A stretch of 6,406 nt of DNA from Anaerolineae bacterium (GTDB lineage: Bacteria > Chloroflexota > Anaerolineae > B4-G1): positions 1-6,406 of the forward strand of contig JALWUZ010000269.1 in assembly GCA_027079895.1 (NCBI GenBank), written 5' to 3'. This document shows, in pieces, positions 6,194 to 6,406 of the stretch (the first letter of the stretch is position 1; every line of letters starts with the position of its first letter). A program made the position numbers and the translations under genes. The notes beneath the pieces are model-generated. The model was not told the origin of the DNA, did not search any database, and saw only the letters and a list, made by a program, of their open reading frames with translations.

Positions 6194-6406
6194 ATGACGT
6201 TACGGAACGATGAGGTTGTGGATGGCAGGTACCGCGTCATCCAGATGTTGGGGCAGGGCGGGATGGGAGCGGTCTACAAAGCCTGGGATACGCGCCTGGA
6301 CCGGCCCGTCGCCCTCAAGGAGATGGTGCCTCAGAGCGGGCTCGACGCCGGCATGCTGGCGGGATTGCGCGAACAGTTCCGCCAGGAGGCCCAAATCCTC
6401 GCTACC
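6194..6406 (+). CDS. Second Hanks-type Ser/Thr protein kinase, N-terminal part only (cut by window end)
   Basis: Open from the ATG at 6194 to the last base, 71 codons with no stop. It begins MTLRNDEVVDGRYRVIQMLG and shows the glycine loop LGQGGMG (19-25), ATP-binding lysine in VALKEMVPQ (K42) and the alpha-C helix with E65, that is, most of the kinase N-lobe. Aligned without gaps to residues 1-71 of the preceding kinase, 46 of 71 residues are identical, and 18 bases (AAGGAGATGGTGCCTCAG) are identical at 6317-6334 and 3785-3802. The two genes are therefore tandem paralogues. The catalytic loop, any TM helix and any sensor domain lie beyond the window, so activity and ligand cannot be judged. 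Confidence 0.93.
   Translation, partial: MTLRNDEVVDGRYRVIQMLGQGGMGAVYKAWDTRLDRPVALKEMVPQSGLDAGMLAGLREQFRQEAQILAT

Overview
The window is a GC-rich, gene-dense stretch with every gene on the + strand. It looks like bacterial chromosome, most likely Chloroflexota (Anaerolineae-type). That placement is an inference from protein style: Hanks-type Ser/Thr kinases with a VALKEMVPQ core, long extracytoplasmic Thr/Pro linkers, and large FHA/ABC fusions. No rRNA or other taxonomic marker is present.

Layout: (1) 1-888, a single-pass membrane protein with a proline-rich cytoplasmic tail, one TM helix, a Thr/Pro stalk and a small beta-sandwich-like outer domain; its 5' end is uncertain because it begins at the window edge. 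(2) 890-3655, a 921-residue fusion of zinc ribbon, two FHA domains, an ABC ATPase and an ABC-2/ABCG-type membrane domain. (3) 3662-6148, an 828-residue transmembrane Ser/Thr kinase whose ectodomain joins a carbohydrate-binding-like jelly roll to a PD40/TolB-like propeller segment. (4) 6194-6406, the start of a second, closely related Ser/Thr kinase, cut by the window end.

Intergenic gaps are 1, 6 and 45 bases, each downstream gene has a Shine-Dalgarno-like sequence, and no terminator-like hairpin separates the genes, so one transcript is likely. No promoter is visible. There are no RNA genes, mobile elements or CRISPR arrays, and no gene-free stretch longer than 45 bases.

Working model (inference): the kinase senses something at the cell surface, possibly a glycan, phosphorylates threonines on itself and its neighbours, and the two FHA domains of the exporter read those phosphothreonines to control transport. 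This resembles mycobacterial PknF and Rv1747 (an FHA-FHA-ABC exporter encoded beside its kinase), with different add-ons: a zinc ribbon, a Val/Thr-rich extracytoplasmic loop, a large kinase ectodomain and an accessory membrane protein. A short shared motif, TRV(L/M), in the cytoplasmic juxtamembrane tails of the first protein and the kinase is a candidate FHA docking site.
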